A stretch of 64,000 bases of DNA, from NCBI GenBank assembly GCA_034423195.1, contig DAOUIZ010000010.1, positions 57,951-121,950 of the forward strand, in the 5' to 3' direction. Source of the DNA: CATOSK01 sp034423195 (lineage in GTDB: Bacteria > Chloroflexota > Dehalococcoidia > Lucifugimonadales > UBA3495). Positions 52,388-61,549 of the stretch are shown in pieces (within the stretch, counting starts at the first letter, position 1; each line of letters starts with the position of its first letter). The notes under the pieces are model-generated. The model saw nothing but the letters and a program-made list of their open reading frames with translations. It did no database searches and was not told the DNA's origin. A program made the translations under genes and the position numbers.

Positions 52388-52521
52388 GGACAAAATGCGT
52401 CAAAACATGGAAAGCAATGGACAATCACCGGACAAATTTGGACATTGCCGGTTCTGGGCGCAATAACACACAGGCCCTTTTGACGCTTAAATGTCCCGAA
52501 ATGTCGCGGTTTGTCGCAGTT
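52388..52521. repeat. Inverted pair of helix-phased repeats (GGACA / TGTCS)
   Basis: GGACA occurs at 52388, 52419, 52430 and 52440, spaced by 31, 11 and 10 bp. Its reverse complement TGTCC/TGTCG occurs at 52492, 52502 and 52512, spaced 10 bp. The two arms of about 28 bp are imperfect reverse complements around a centre of about 45 bp. It is likely a binding locus for a dimeric or oligomeric protein. Confidence 0.6.
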
Positions 52522-52559
52522 CCTCGGGGCTCCCTGACGGCATGACCCGCACCGATAGA

Positions 52560-52589
52560 GCAAAATGTAGCAGAATGAGGCAGAATTAC
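52560..52589. repeat. Three 10-bp phased repeats (CAAAATG-like)
   Basis: GCAAAATGTA, GCAGAATGAG and GCAGAATTAC are consecutive 10-mers sharing GCARAAT. The core is like the CAAAATG repeats at 10211-10232. Confidence 0.6.
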
Positions 52590-52667
52590 TTTTGTGAGCG
52601 TCTCCCAGGGGGAAACCGTGTTCGCCTAACCGCCCCTGCGGCAACGAGTCTTCCGGCGCCCCAATGG

Positions 52668-52673
52668 TATAAT
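52668..52673 (+). promoter_or_regulatory. Candidate -10 box TATAAT before the alpha/beta hydrolase
   Basis: An exact TATAAT stands 63 bp upstream of the hydrolase start in otherwise GC-rich sequence. A matching -35 box is not evident, so an extended or activator-dependent promoter is possible. Confidence 0.5.
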
Positions 52674-52735
52674 TCCGCCCGGACCCCGGCTGCCCGGTAG
52701 GGGAAACTGATTTCGGATCGGAAAGGAACCACGAT

Positions 52736-53632
52736 TTGACCCAACCATATCCTGCCAACGACACCCCCACCAGCGGTTGGGCCGCCATCAACGGCCTCCA
52801 GGTCCACTACCTCTACTGGTCTCCGACTCCGGAAACCGCCGGCCTTCCGCCCGTTCTGGCCCTCCACGGCCTGGCCTCATCTTCGTCCTGGTATCGGCGT
52901 CTCGCTGAAAAGCTCTCCGGGCAGTTTCGCATCGTGGCCCCGGACCAGCGGGGGCACGGACGCACGACCCAGGCCCCCTCCGGCTACGACTGGCAGACCC
53001 TGGCCAGCGATGCTGTCGGGTTGCTCGACCACTTCGGCATCGACCGGGCGGTGGTTCTTGGCCATTCTTGGGGAGGCCACGTCGCATCCAATCTGGCAGC
53101 CAGGTTCCCTGACCGGGTCAGCCGCCTCGTGATGATTGACGGCGGCTTTCAGGACGGACACCTCCTTCCCGACCCCACCTGGGAGAACTTCCAGCAACGG
53201 TTCCGCCCCAGGGACGTTTCCGGCGCCAAGACCGAATGGCTGGACCGGCTCAGGGAGCAGATGGCCGATTGCTGGGGAGACGACCTGGAACAAACCGTCC
53301 TGACCATGGTCTACGAGGATGACGACGGCTTGATCCGCGACATCCTCCACCCCGGCCACCACGCCCAGGTGCTGGAAACCATGTGGAACGAGCCCCCCTC
53401 TGCGGTCCTTCCCCGGGTGTCCTGTCCCACCCTCATCGTGCCCGCCGGGCCCCGGCCCATGCAGGCCAACAGCGAGTACGCCCGCATGAGGGAGGTCATG
53501 GTCGCCGCCGCCGAGTGGTTGGTCCCCTATGCCAGGGTCCATTGGATCCCGGAGACCATGCACGACATCGGCTACCACAAGCCCGGCGAACTGGCCCAGG
53601 TGATCTCAGAATTCATCCGGTCAGGGATGTAA
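52736..53632 (+). CDS. Alpha/beta hydrolase
   Basis: This 298-residue alpha/beta-hydrolase-fold protein has the oxyanion LALHGLASSS, APDQRGHGRT and the nucleophile elbow GHSWGGH. The late histidine region is PETMHDIGYHKP. The start is a TTG at 52736 with GAAAGG upstream, and the TATAAT lies 63 bp before it. Members include esterases, lactonases, epoxide and C-C bond hydrolases. It precedes a small Rieske ferredoxin gene on the same strand, so it may belong to an oxidative degradation pathway. Substrate unknown. Confidence 0.88.
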   Translation: MTQPYPANDTPTSGWAAINGLQVHYLYWSPTPETAGLPPVLALHGLASSSSWYRRLAEKLSGQFRIVAPDQRGHGRTTQAPSGYDWQTLASDAVGLLDHFGIDRAVVLGHSWGGHVASNLAARFPDRVSRLVMIDGGFQDGHLLPDPTWENFQQRFRPRDVSGAKTEWLDRLREQMADCWGDDLEQTVLTMVYEDDDGLIRDILHPGHHAQVLETMWNEPPSAVLPRVSCPTLIVPAGPRPMQANSEYARMREVMVAAAEWLVPYARVHWIPETMHDIGYHKPGELAQVISEFIRSGM

Positions 53633-53766
53633 GGGTCTCAGCGTCACCTGCCCGGGAGAGTCATCTAACCTTTTCCCGCCGGGCAGCTTGCGGTAATATG
53701 GACTCGTTAAGCAGCATCGCGATTCCGCCTAGTGCGGGTTCGCGACACCCATTCCAGGAGAACAGG

Positions 53767-54090
53767 ATGGCCGAGGGATACGTCAAAGTCTGTACAATCC
53801 GCCAGTTGCGGGGGCGCCGTTGCATTCCGGTTAAATTGGGCGACCACTCCATCGCCATCTTCTACCACGACGGCAAGGTCAACGCAGTCCACAACCGTTG
53901 CCCCCACAGCGGTTACCCCCTGGAGACGGGCTCTGTCAAGGACGGTGTTGTCACCTGCCTTTGGCACCAGGCCCGCTTCGACCTATCGGACGGGACCTGC
54001 GTTACCTCGGAATACGACGACATCGACACCTACGGGGTGGAGATAATCGAGGACGAGGTCTGGGTCTCCCCCGAACCCAACATCGGCTGA
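53767..54090 (+). CDS. Rieske [2Fe-2S] ferredoxin-like protein
   Basis: This 107-residue single-domain Rieske protein has CPHSG and then CLWHQARFDL, giving C-x-H-(about 16)-C-x2-H. It resembles the small Rieske ferredoxins that feed ring-hydroxylating oxygenases, and NirD-like proteins. CAGGAG precedes the ATG. A clean intrinsic terminator follows 35 bp after the stop. It could supply electrons to the Rieske oxygenase at the left edge of the window, although the two genes are far apart. Confidence 0.9.
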   Translation: MAEGYVKVCTIRQLRGRRCIPVKLGDHSIAIFYHDGKVNAVHNRCPHSGYPLETGSVKDGVVTCLWHQARFDLSDGTCVTSEYDDIDTYGVEIIEDEVWVSPEPNIG

Positions 54091-54124
54091 CAGGCCTTCC
54101 CTTCAACAGCCCCGGCCACAGAAA

Positions 54125-54160
54125 AGGGGATGAGTCAGCCTCATCCCCTCGGTTCTTTTT
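54125..54160 (+). terminator. Intrinsic terminator after the Rieske ferredoxin
   Basis: A perfect 10-bp stem AGGGGATGAG/CTCATCCCCT (54125-54134, 54140-54149) with a TCAGC loop is followed by GGTTCTTTTT. Confidence 0.92.
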
Positions 54161-54182
54161 CCGCCTCGGCCGGGATCTGCCG

Positions 54183-56141
54183 CTAATCGTTGTCCGCTGG
54201 CACCGTCTCGGCTTCCTCGGCTGGTGACGCGCCGTTGGTGTTCAACCCGTAGTTGATGGCATGGAGGCGGGCGTAGACCCCGTCCCGCAGCAACAGGTCC
54301 TCGTGGCGCCCCACTTCTACGATTCTCCCGTGGTCCAGCACCACTATCTTGTCCGCGTTGCGGATGGTCGACAGCCGGTGGGCGATCACGATGGACGTCC
54401 GGCCGTGAAGCACCCGCTTCAGCGCCTCCTGGATCAGGATCTCAGTGTGAGTGTCGATGTTGGCCGTGGCTTCGTCCAGCACCAGGATGCGGGGGTCTCC
54501 AACGATGGCCCGGGCGAAGCTCAGCAGCTGCCGCTGCCCCACGCTCAGGTTGACGCCGCGCTCGGCCAGGATGGTGTCGTAGCCATTTTCCATCGACATG
54601 ATGAACTCATGAGCCCCCACCGCCTGTGCCGCGGCGATCACGTCCTGATCGCTGGCGTCCTCCGCGCTGTAGCGGATGTTGTCCGCGATAGTTCCCGAGA
54701 ACAAGTAAGGCTCCTGAAGCACCATGGCCATCTGTCCCACCAGGGACTGGCGCTTCACCTCTCGCAGGTCGTAGCCGTCCACGGTTATCCGTCCCTGGGT
54801 CACGTCGGCGAACCGGTGAATCAACGTCACCAGGGTGCTCTTGCCCGCCCCGGTCGAACCCACTACCGCCACGTTCTCTCCGGCCCTGATGTCCAGGTTG
54901 ACATCCTGCAGAACGTCCACTCCCTCAACGTAATGGAAGTAAACATTCTCGAAACGGATCTCCCCCTGGATGGGCGGCATCTCCTTGGCGTCTTCCGCGT
55001 CCTTTACCTCCGGCTCCAGGTCCAACAGCTCGAAGATTCTGACCCCCGCCGCCATCGCCCGCTGCAACTGGCTGTACTGCATGGTCAGGTGGCGGACCGG
55101 CTCGAAGAACCGTTGGATCCACAGCGCAAAGGCTACCAGGACGCCCCATTCTATCTGCTGTTCCTGGGCCATTAGGCCGCCGGCCAGGATTACGCCGAAC
55201 CCCAACCCGATCCCGATGAGCAACTCGACAAGGGGCTGGAGCCCTCCGGAAAACCGGCTGGCCTGGAGGTTCGCGTCCAGGTGCTCCTGGTTCAAGCTGT
55301 TGAAGTGCCGCAGATTCTCGTCCTGTCGGTTCAGGCTCTGCACAACCCGCACGCCGGTGATGTTCTGGTTGTACTCGCCGTTTACCATGGCGATGGCCCG
55401 GCGGATACGCATGAAGGAACGCCGGGCGAACCGCTGCCAGAACCCCAGGATGAAGAACAGCACCGGTATGATGCTCAAGCTGATGAGGGCCAGTTTCCAG
55501 TCCACGTAGAGCATGATCGCCACGATGCCGACCAGGCTGAAGATGTCTGCCAGGCTCACCACCAGCATCTCGAACAGTTCTTGGAGCTGCAGAATGTCGC
55601 TCTGGCTCCTCGACATGATCCTTCCCACCGGGGTACGGTGGTAGAAGGAAGGCGACAGCGACTGCAGATGGTTGAACATCTGGGTCCGCATATTGTAGAG
55701 GACGTTCTGCCCCACCTTGGACATGAAAACGAATTGGAGGTAGTTGGAAGCAAAGTGCACCAGGGTAACTATCAGGAACAGGACCCCAACCAGATGGATG
55801 CGGGAAGTTGCGTCATCCATGGCCGCCCAATCCCTGAGGAACGGCCAATTAATTTCCTGATTCGCATTGCTCCCGATTCCCCAGTCGATTCCAATCTTGA
55901 TAAGGAGAGGGATGCATACATTGGCGGCCGTGTAGATCAGCACCACCGCCAGGGTGGCCAGAGCCAGCTTCTTGTAAGGAAGGACATAGGTGAACAGCCG
56001 CATCACAACTTTGTTGTTGTAGACGCTGCCCAGCCGGTTTTCGTCGCTGAGGTTGTCGGTGTTCGGAGCGTTCATGCCGCCGGCGTTCAGGCCGCGCATG
56101 CCGCTCATCATCCCACCGCCGCCTCCGCCTCCACCGCGCAT
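54183..56141 (-). CDS. ABC exporter subunit (heterodimeric, consensus Walker B)
   Basis: This 652-residue exporter half has an N-terminal Gly/Met-rich tail, six transmembrane helices (around residues 50-345) and an ATPase domain. Walker A is GSTGAGKST, Walker B is ILVLDEATANID with the catalytic Glu, and the switch is IAHRLST. The signature reads LSVGQRQ instead of LSGGQ. This is the classic pattern of the subunit that supplies a degenerate signature in heterodimers such as TM287/288 or BmrCD. It overlaps its partner by one base. It is likely a multidrug or lipid exporter. Confidence 0.9.
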   Translation of the reverse strand: MRGGGGGGGGMMSGMRGLNAGGMNAPNTDNLSDENRLGSVYNNKVVMRLFTYVLPYKKLALATLAVVLIYTAANVCIPLLIKIGIDWGIGSNANQEINWPFLRDWAAMDDATSRIHLVGVLFLIVTLVHFASNYLQFVFMSKVGQNVLYNMRTQMFNHLQSLSPSFYHRTPVGRIMSRSQSDILQLQELFEMLVVSLADIFSLVGIVAIMLYVDWKLALISLSIIPVLFFILGFWQRFARRSFMRIRRAIAMVNGEYNQNITGVRVVQSLNRQDENLRHFNSLNQEHLDANLQASRFSGGLQPLVELLIGIGLGFGVILAGGLMAQEQQIEWGVLVAFALWIQRFFEPVRHLTMQYSQLQRAMAAGVRIFELLDLEPEVKDAEDAKEMPPIQGEIRFENVYFHYVEGVDVLQDVNLDIRAGENVAVVGSTGAGKSTLVTLIHRFADVTQGRITVDGYDLREVKRQSLVGQMAMVLQEPYLFSGTIADNIRYSAEDASDQDVIAAAQAVGAHEFIMSMENGYDTILAERGVNLSVGQRQLLSFARAIVGDPRILVLDEATANIDTHTEILIQEALKRVLHGRTSIVIAHRLSTIRNADKIVVLDHGRIVEVGRHEDLLLRDGVYARLHAINYGLNTNGASPAEEAETVPADND

Positions 56142-57946
56142 CAGGCGTCTCCTCCGTCGCGTCCGCTGCCAACCGCGGCATCCAGCAGCAATTCCTGCTG
56201 GGGACGCAACTGCAACTCGTAGATGTCCTGGTAAATTCCTCCGTGGCCCGCCAGTTCGTCGTGAGTACCCTGCTCCACAACCTTGCCGTCCTGGAGCACC
56301 AGGATCTGGTCGGCCTCTCTGACGGTGCTGAGACGGTGGGCTATCACGAAGGTCGTGCGCCCCTTCATCACCTCAACCATCGCCCGGTGGATCAACCTCT
56401 CGGTTTCCACATCGACGCTGGAAGTCGAGTCATCAAGGATCAGGATCGGCGGGTCCACCAGCACCGTCCGGGCAATGGACAACCGTTGACGCTGGCCGCC
56501 GGACAGGGTGGCCCCCCGCTCTCCGACCCAGGTGTCGTAGCCGTCGGGGAGGGACGCGATGTGATCATGGAGCTGGGCCACTTTGGCCGCCTGGATCACG
56601 TCGTCCATTGAGGCGTTGGCCACGCCGTAGGAGATATTGTCCCGAATGGTGGCACTGAACAGGAACACGTCCTGCTGAACTATTCCAATGTTCCGCCGGA
56701 GCGATTCCAGCGTGAAGTCGCGAATGTCCTGCCCATCTATGGTAATCCTGCCCGCGTTCACATCATAGAACCGGGGCAGAAGGTTGACGATGGTGCTCTT
56801 GCCGCTTCCAGGCGCTCCCAGGATCGCGGTGACCTGCTGGGGAGGCGCGTCAATGCTCACGCCGGACAGGGCGGGAATCCGTTCGTCGTACGAGAAGGAA
56901 ACATCCTCAAATCGGACGTACCCTTTGGAGCGGGCCATGATGGGCGCTTCCGGCTTCTCACGTACCGGGGAACCAACATCCAGTACATCGAAAATTCGTC
57001 GCCCCGAGGAGATGGCCCGGGAGAAGCTGTTGATAATCTGGGCCGACGCCCGGATCGGGAAAGTGAGCTGGTTCAGGTACAGCATGAACATGGCCATTTC
57101 GCCGGCAGTCAAGTCGCCGCGGATTACTTCCAATCCGCCGTACCAGAGAATCAGGCCGAGGGCGAAGGTGAAATACAGGGTCATCCACGCGCTGTTGACG
57201 CCCTGGAGCCGCTCCGAAGCGTAATATTCCCCGCGCAGTTCCTGGGCCTTCCGGTCGTACTTGCGCTTCTCGTGCTCTTCCGAAGCGAAGGCCTTGACCA
57301 CGTGGATGCCCACCAGGTTTTCCTGGAGGACCGTCACCAGCTCGCCGTTGACTTCCTGCACGTGGAGCCACATGGCCCGCAGCTTGCCGATGACGAGAGT
57401 GGAACGCAGGACGAGGAAGGGAACAAACACCAGGCTGATCAGGGCCAGTTCCCAGTTAAGAAAGACCAAGATGGTTGTGACCGCCACGGTTCGGACCAAA
57501 ACCTCAAGGGAGCGCACCAGTCCCATGTTGACGAACCGCCGGATGGCCTCGACGTCCGCGGTGGCCTTGGACATCAGGTTTCCGGTGTGTTCCTGGTCGT
57601 GGTAGGCGAAACTCAGGTGCTGAAGCTTGTCGTAGATAGCGTTCCGAAAGTCGTAGGACACCATCTGGGACAGGGAATCGGTGCTGTACGTGCGGCCGAA
57701 ATCGCAGAATCCCCGCGCCAGGCTCGCCATAAGGAGGGCGACCGCCAACAAGGCGAGAACTGTGAAGCCGGGCGACTGGGCCACGAGTTGCCCATCGTCA
57801 AACAGCACCAGCCGGTCTATGGACTTGCCGAATATCCAAGGAATTAGAAGGGAAAACCCAATGGCGCCGAAGAAGGTAGTGTAGGCGACCAACAGCCGGA
57901 GCCGGTACCGGGCGGCCATCGCCGTGATTCTGATTAAAATTCGCAT
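56141..57946 (-). CDS. ABC exporter subunit (heterodimeric, degenerate Walker B)
   Basis: This 601-residue exporter half has six helices and an ATPase with Walker A GAPGSGKST and canonical signature LSGGQRQRL. Walker B is LILDDSTSSVD, where the catalytic Glu is Asp. Combined with the LSVGQ of the next gene, this creates one degenerate and one active ATP site, as in known heterodimeric exporters. It is the first gene of the pair. Confidence 0.9.
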   Translation of the reverse strand: MRILIRITAMAARYRLRLLVAYTTFFGAIGFSLLIPWIFGKSIDRLVLFDDGQLVAQSPGFTVLALLAVALLMASLARGFCDFGRTYSTDSLSQMVSYDFRNAIYDKLQHLSFAYHDQEHTGNLMSKATADVEAIRRFVNMGLVRSLEVLVRTVAVTTILVFLNWELALISLVFVPFLVLRSTLVIGKLRAMWLHVQEVNGELVTVLQENLVGIHVVKAFASEEHEKRKYDRKAQELRGEYYASERLQGVNSAWMTLYFTFALGLILWYGGLEVIRGDLTAGEMAMFMLYLNQLTFPIRASAQIINSFSRAISSGRRIFDVLDVGSPVREKPEAPIMARSKGYVRFEDVSFSYDERIPALSGVSIDAPPQQVTAILGAPGSGKSTIVNLLPRFYDVNAGRITIDGQDIRDFTLESLRRNIGIVQQDVFLFSATIRDNISYGVANASMDDVIQAAKVAQLHDHIASLPDGYDTWVGERGATLSGGQRQRLSIARTVLVDPPILILDDSTSSVDVETERLIHRAMVEVMKGRTTFVIAHRLSTVREADQILVLQDGKVVEQGTHDELAGHGGIYQDIYELQLRPQQELLLDAAVGSGRDGGDA

Positions 57947-58303
57947 CTAATCGTTAGCGATTCCCCTCCAAATAAAACGATTCGGATTGTTCCTGCCCAC
58001 GCTGAATGCCAAAACCAGCGTTCTATCGCTTCTTGGGCAAGAACGGGAAAGCGTAGCTACCGGACAATTTCTTCGAAATAGAATGGGAGGATTGCGGGGT
58101 TTTGCCAGCGGATGGAAATTGCGTGCAACAACGCTCGGTGCAGCCTATTGAAAAGCGTGGGTATGATAACCCTTGTCACGCCGCATTTCAAGCAGAACAG
58201 TCAACTGCGTTGCCGAGTTTTTCTCCCTCTCAGATACTAAACTGGCGTAATCCCGCCAGCCGCAACCGGCTTCCTACAGACAATGCAGAGATGTCCTGCA
58301 GGA
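57947..58303. other. 357-bp intergenic region
   Basis: This lies between the exporter pair and argS; no gene is supported. A short palindrome AATCG-TTAG-CGATT lies just before the exporter start (around 57950-57965) and could be an operator. The rest looks structureless to me. Confidence 0.45.
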
Positions 58304-59983
58304 TCACATCCGCTCGGGAGCGTTCATTCCCATAAGTTCCAGGGCCCGCTGCAAAGTAATCCTTGCCGCGTCCACCAACTTCAGCCGGGCCAGGTTCATT
58401 GGCAGGTCCTCCGGGTTGCTGGAAACCACCCGGCAGTTTTCATAGAACCAGTGGAACGCCGTTGCCAGTTCCATCGCGTAATGAGGAAGGTGGTGCGGCT
58501 CCAGGTTCGTGGCCATCAACTCGATCAGTTCGGGGAACCGGAGCATTGTCCTGATCAGGTTTAGCTCGTTGGTGTCGTTGAGCAACGAGACGTCGCCTTC
58601 TTCGAAATCCAACCCGCGCTCGGCGGCCAGGTTCAGGATGCTTGCGATGCGGGCATGGGCGTATTGAACGTAGTAGACCGGGTTTTCCGACGACTCCTTC
58701 TTCGCCAGTTCCAGGTCGAAGTCCATTTGAGTCGATGGAGCGCGTGCCAGGAAGAAGTAGCGGCAGGCGTCTGCTCCGACTTCCTCCACCAGTTCCCTGA
58801 GGGTCACGAAATCCCCGGTCCGCTTCGAAGCCCGGACCGTGTCGTCGCCCCGCTTCAACGTGACCAGCTGGGAGATCAGGATCGTGAGGGCTTCCGGGTC
58901 GATCCCCAGGGCTTCAACCGCCGCTTTCATGCGGGGGACATGGCCCTGGTGGTCGGCACCCCAGATATCAATCACCTGGGCATAGTCCCGGGTGACAAAC
59001 TTGTTGAAGTGGTAAGCGATATCCGAAGCAAAGTAAGTGGGCTCCCCGGTAGACCTGACAACTACGTTGTCCTTCTCCTCGCCCAGCATGCTGGAGTTAA
59101 ACCAGAGAGCGTCATCCCGCTGGGAAAGAAAGTTCCTGCACCGGAGGAGGTCCATTGCCTTTTCATATTCTCCGTTCCGGTACAGGGATTGCTCGCTGAA
59201 CCAGTTGTCGAACTCGACCCCGATGCCTTCCAGGTCCCGCCTGATAATGGCGACCATTTTTTCTCTTGCAAGGTCTCCGATTTCCGCAATTGCGTCGGAT
59301 TCTCCAATCTCCAGAAAACGCGTACCAGCCGACGCCCCAATTTCACTCCCCAGGTCACTGATGTAGTCTCCTTGGTAGCCGTTGGCAGGGAATTCGGCGT
59401 CGCGGCCCATGGATTGGAGGTATCGGGCATAGACGGAACGGTAAAAAAGGTCCATCTGATTTCCGGCGTCGTTGACGTAGTACTCCCGGGTCACATTAAA
59501 CCCGGCAGCATCGAGTACCGCGGCCAGTGTGCTTCCCATGACCGCTCCCCTCGTATGCCCCACATGGACGGGGCCGGTGGGGTTCACGCTGACAAACTCG
59601 ACCATCACTTTCTGGCCGTTGCCCAGGTTCAGACGGCCGTATTCGGAGCCGGCACCGCGGATGGCTTCAACCTGCTGCTGGACCCAGTCGTGGTCCAGGA
59701 AAAAATTTATGAAACCGGGATGGGCCGCTTCCACCCTGGCGACCTCAGTGCTGGCCGGAATCCTTTCCACCAACATTTGCGCCAGTTCCAGGGGGTTGAT
59801 ACGGGTCGCCCTGGCCAGTCTCAACGGCAGGCTGGTGGCGAAATCCCCATGTCCCGGGTTCCCCGGCCTCTCCAGCAGGACCTCGGGAGAAGTTTCCAGC
59901 TGTACCAGCCCTTCCCGGCGGGCCTGCTCAATTGCTTGGGAAACGAGTTGAGAAATAGAGTCGCGAACCAACGGCGTGACCAT
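58304..59983 (-). CDS. argS: Arginyl-tRNA synthetase
   Basis: This 559-residue class I synthetase has the N-terminal Add1 domain, the HIGH box as HVGHTRGAVMGS (after NPTGP), and the ArgS-type second motif RASKRTGDFVTL in the KMSK position. The helical anticodon-binding domain is at the C terminus (NLARLKLVDAARITLQRAL). It charges tRNA-Arg in the cytosol. Length is normal. The nearest genes are unrelated. Confidence 0.96.
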   Translation of the reverse strand: MVTPLVRDSISQLVSQAIEQARREGLVQLETSPEVLLERPGNPGHGDFATSLPLRLARATRINPLELAQMLVERIPASTEVARVEAAHPGFINFFLDHDWVQQQVEAIRGAGSEYGRLNLGNGQKVMVEFVSVNPTGPVHVGHTRGAVMGSTLAAVLDAAGFNVTREYYVNDAGNQMDLFYRSVYARYLQSMGRDAEFPANGYQGDYISDLGSEIGASAGTRFLEIGESDAIAEIGDLAREKMVAIIRRDLEGIGVEFDNWFSEQSLYRNGEYEKAMDLLRCRNFLSQRDDALWFNSSMLGEEKDNVVVRSTGEPTYFASDIAYHFNKFVTRDYAQVIDIWGADHQGHVPRMKAAVEALGIDPEALTILISQLVTLKRGDDTVRASKRTGDFVTLRELVEEVGADACRYFFLARAPSTQMDFDLELAKKESSENPVYYVQYAHARIASILNLAAERGLDFEEGDVSLLNDTNELNLIRTMLRFPELIELMATNLEPHHLPHYAMELATAFHWFYENCRVVSSNPEDLPMNLARLKLVDAARITLQRALELMGMNAPERM

Positions 59984-60159
59984 AGCCGAATAACCCCTTC
60001 AACGCCACCGCAGCGGAACAATAAAGAATAATAATCGCCCTCCTGCCTGGCTGGGAAACGGCGGAAGGGCTCAATGAGAATGTTAACACAAACGCCGGTC
60101 AGCTCGGGCGATATACCGGGCCAAAACCCGGGGAAGAGAGCCGGCTATTCCTGGAGCAC

Positions 60160-60561
60160 CTACCCTTCCGCGATTTGAAACGGGAATCCCAGGGCACTCT
60201 CCGGATCTATATTGGCGGTCATGTAACCTTCGGCGCTGCGGGACAACCCGTTTTCCCCACGCATCTTGTTGCCCTTTTCCGCCAGACCGCGCGCCACCTC
60301 CTCGATACCGTCCACACCGAAGGCAATGTGGTAAGGTCCGGGGCCTTCCTCTTTCAGGAACTGCCCCATTTTGGAACTCGGATCCAGCGGCTCCGTGAAT
60401 TCCAGGTTGGTCTGCCCGACCTTGAAAATGGCGTTCTTCATTCCCCGCTCCGGGAACACTTCGATCTTGACCGGGTCCATGCCGAAATTATCCCTGATGT
60501 ATTGGGCCATTTCGTCGGCATCGTGTACGAGAATCCTGACGTGGTGGACGAAGTTCAGCAT
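60160..60561 (-). CDS. VOC/glyoxalase-fold protein, methylmalonyl-CoA-epimerase-like
   Basis: This 133-residue VOC protein begins MLNFVHHVRILVHDADEM and carries NLEFTEPLDPSSKMGQFL and GPYHIAFGVDG, typical of methylmalonyl-CoA epimerase or glyoxalase homologues with His/Glu metal ligands. The ATG at 60561 with GAGGTG upstream is better than the longer frame to 60639. No mutase genes are near, so the epimerase role is uncertain. Confidence 0.8.
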   Translation of the reverse strand: MLNFVHHVRILVHDADEMAQYIRDNFGMDPVKIEVFPERGMKNAIFKVGQTNLEFTEPLDPSSKMGQFLKEEGPGPYHIAFGVDGIEEVARGLAEKGNKMRGENGLSRSAEGYMTANIDPESALGFPFQIAEG

Positions 60562-60796
60562 GGCGACACCTCTACCCCAGATTCCGGTTACCCAAGGGGC
60601 ATGTGCGCCGATTCTAAAGGCGGGACCGGGACGGGTCAAACGATCCGCACCATCTGCCAGCAGCGCTCTGACCGATTGATCCCTGCGGCCGGATACCTTC
60701 CTCCAGCTCTGCCTTCCTCCAGCTCTGATAGAATTAGCCGCAGGAGATCGGACACTTTCTCACGGCTCACCATGGCCATCGACAAGGAGACCCATT

Positions 60797-61483
60797 ATGC
60801 CTGGTGTTTTCGGTTTGGTTGGAGGCGAAGAATTCAGGGTCCGATGTGAGGACATGGACCGGGAAATTATGGCCGCATCAGGACAATCCCCAGCCAACGT
60901 TGTCATCGTACCAACCGCAGCGGTCACCGGACCGGCCAAAGCGGCCAACGACGGCGCGACTCATTTCGCGTCTCTGGGAGGGAAGACCAGCCGGTTGATG
61001 GTCCTCAATCGCGAGGACGCTTTCAACCCCGAACTGGTACGTGGAATCGAAGGAGCGGGGGTCATTTACTTTACCGGGGGTAACCCCGATCATCTGCTGG
61101 CTGCGCTAAAAGACTCCCCGTTCCTGGAGGCGATTTCGCGCGCCGTGGAGGAGGGGGCCGTACTGGCCGGGTCCAGCGCCGGAGCAATGGTCATGGGTGC
61201 GATGATGCGCCGTCCACGTTCGGGCGGGTGGGTACCGGCCCTTAACATCACTCCCGGAATAGCTGTGATGGCGCACCATGAGAACAGCAACCCCGCCGAG
61301 ACGTCCCGAGAGCTACAAGGCCAGGTGCCTGACGGCATTACCGTTCTGGGGATTGACGCCCGTTCGGGGTGCCTCGGGTCACCGGGCAATTGGAAGGCCG
61401 TCGGCTCCGGCAATGTCACCGTTTACCGGGGACCCGAGTGGAAGGTCTACCACCCCGGAGAGACCCTGTCTGAAACGATCTAA
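60797..61483 (+). CDS. Peptidase S51 / cyanophycinase-like protein
   Basis: This 228-residue protein has the type I glutamine-amidotransferase-like fold of S51 peptidases. IYFTGGNPDHLL comes first, then the nucleophile serine in AGSSAGAMVMG, and a later histidine (MAHHE). Relatives are dipeptidase E and cyanophycinase. It has AAGGAG 9 bp before the ATG and converges with hisIE. The catalytic set looks complete; the natural substrate is unknown. Confidence 0.85.
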   Translation: MPGVFGLVGGEEFRVRCEDMDREIMAASGQSPANVVIVPTAAVTGPAKAANDGATHFASLGGKTSRLMVLNREDAFNPELVRGIEGAGVIYFTGGNPDHLLAALKDSPFLEAISRAVEEGAVLAGSSAGAMVMGAMMRRPRSGGWVPALNITPGIAVMAHHENSNPAETSRELQGQVPDGITVLGIDARSGCLGSPGNWKAVGSGNVTVYRGPEWKVYHPGETLSETI

Positions 61484-61549
61484 CCGGCTGACAATTGGCC
61501 GCCATAATGTAAAGGCTTGCGATCCCGAACCTTTGGGGCGGGAATCCAT

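Larger units (their letters stand above)
52127..52735. other. 609-bp divergent intergenic region with phased repeats
   Basis: This is non-coding by appearance; a 154-codon frame across it lacks start signals and domain pattern. It holds three phased arrays (GGACA at 52388/52419/52430/52440, TGTC at 52492/52502/52512, CAAAATG-like at 52560-52589) and a -10 box at 52668. Confidence 0.55.

Noticed and set aside
52327..52791. 154-codon frame on the minus strand in the 52 kb intergenic region
   Set aside because: There is no ribosome-binding site or domain pattern, and the region is dominated by phased repeats and the hydrolase promoter.
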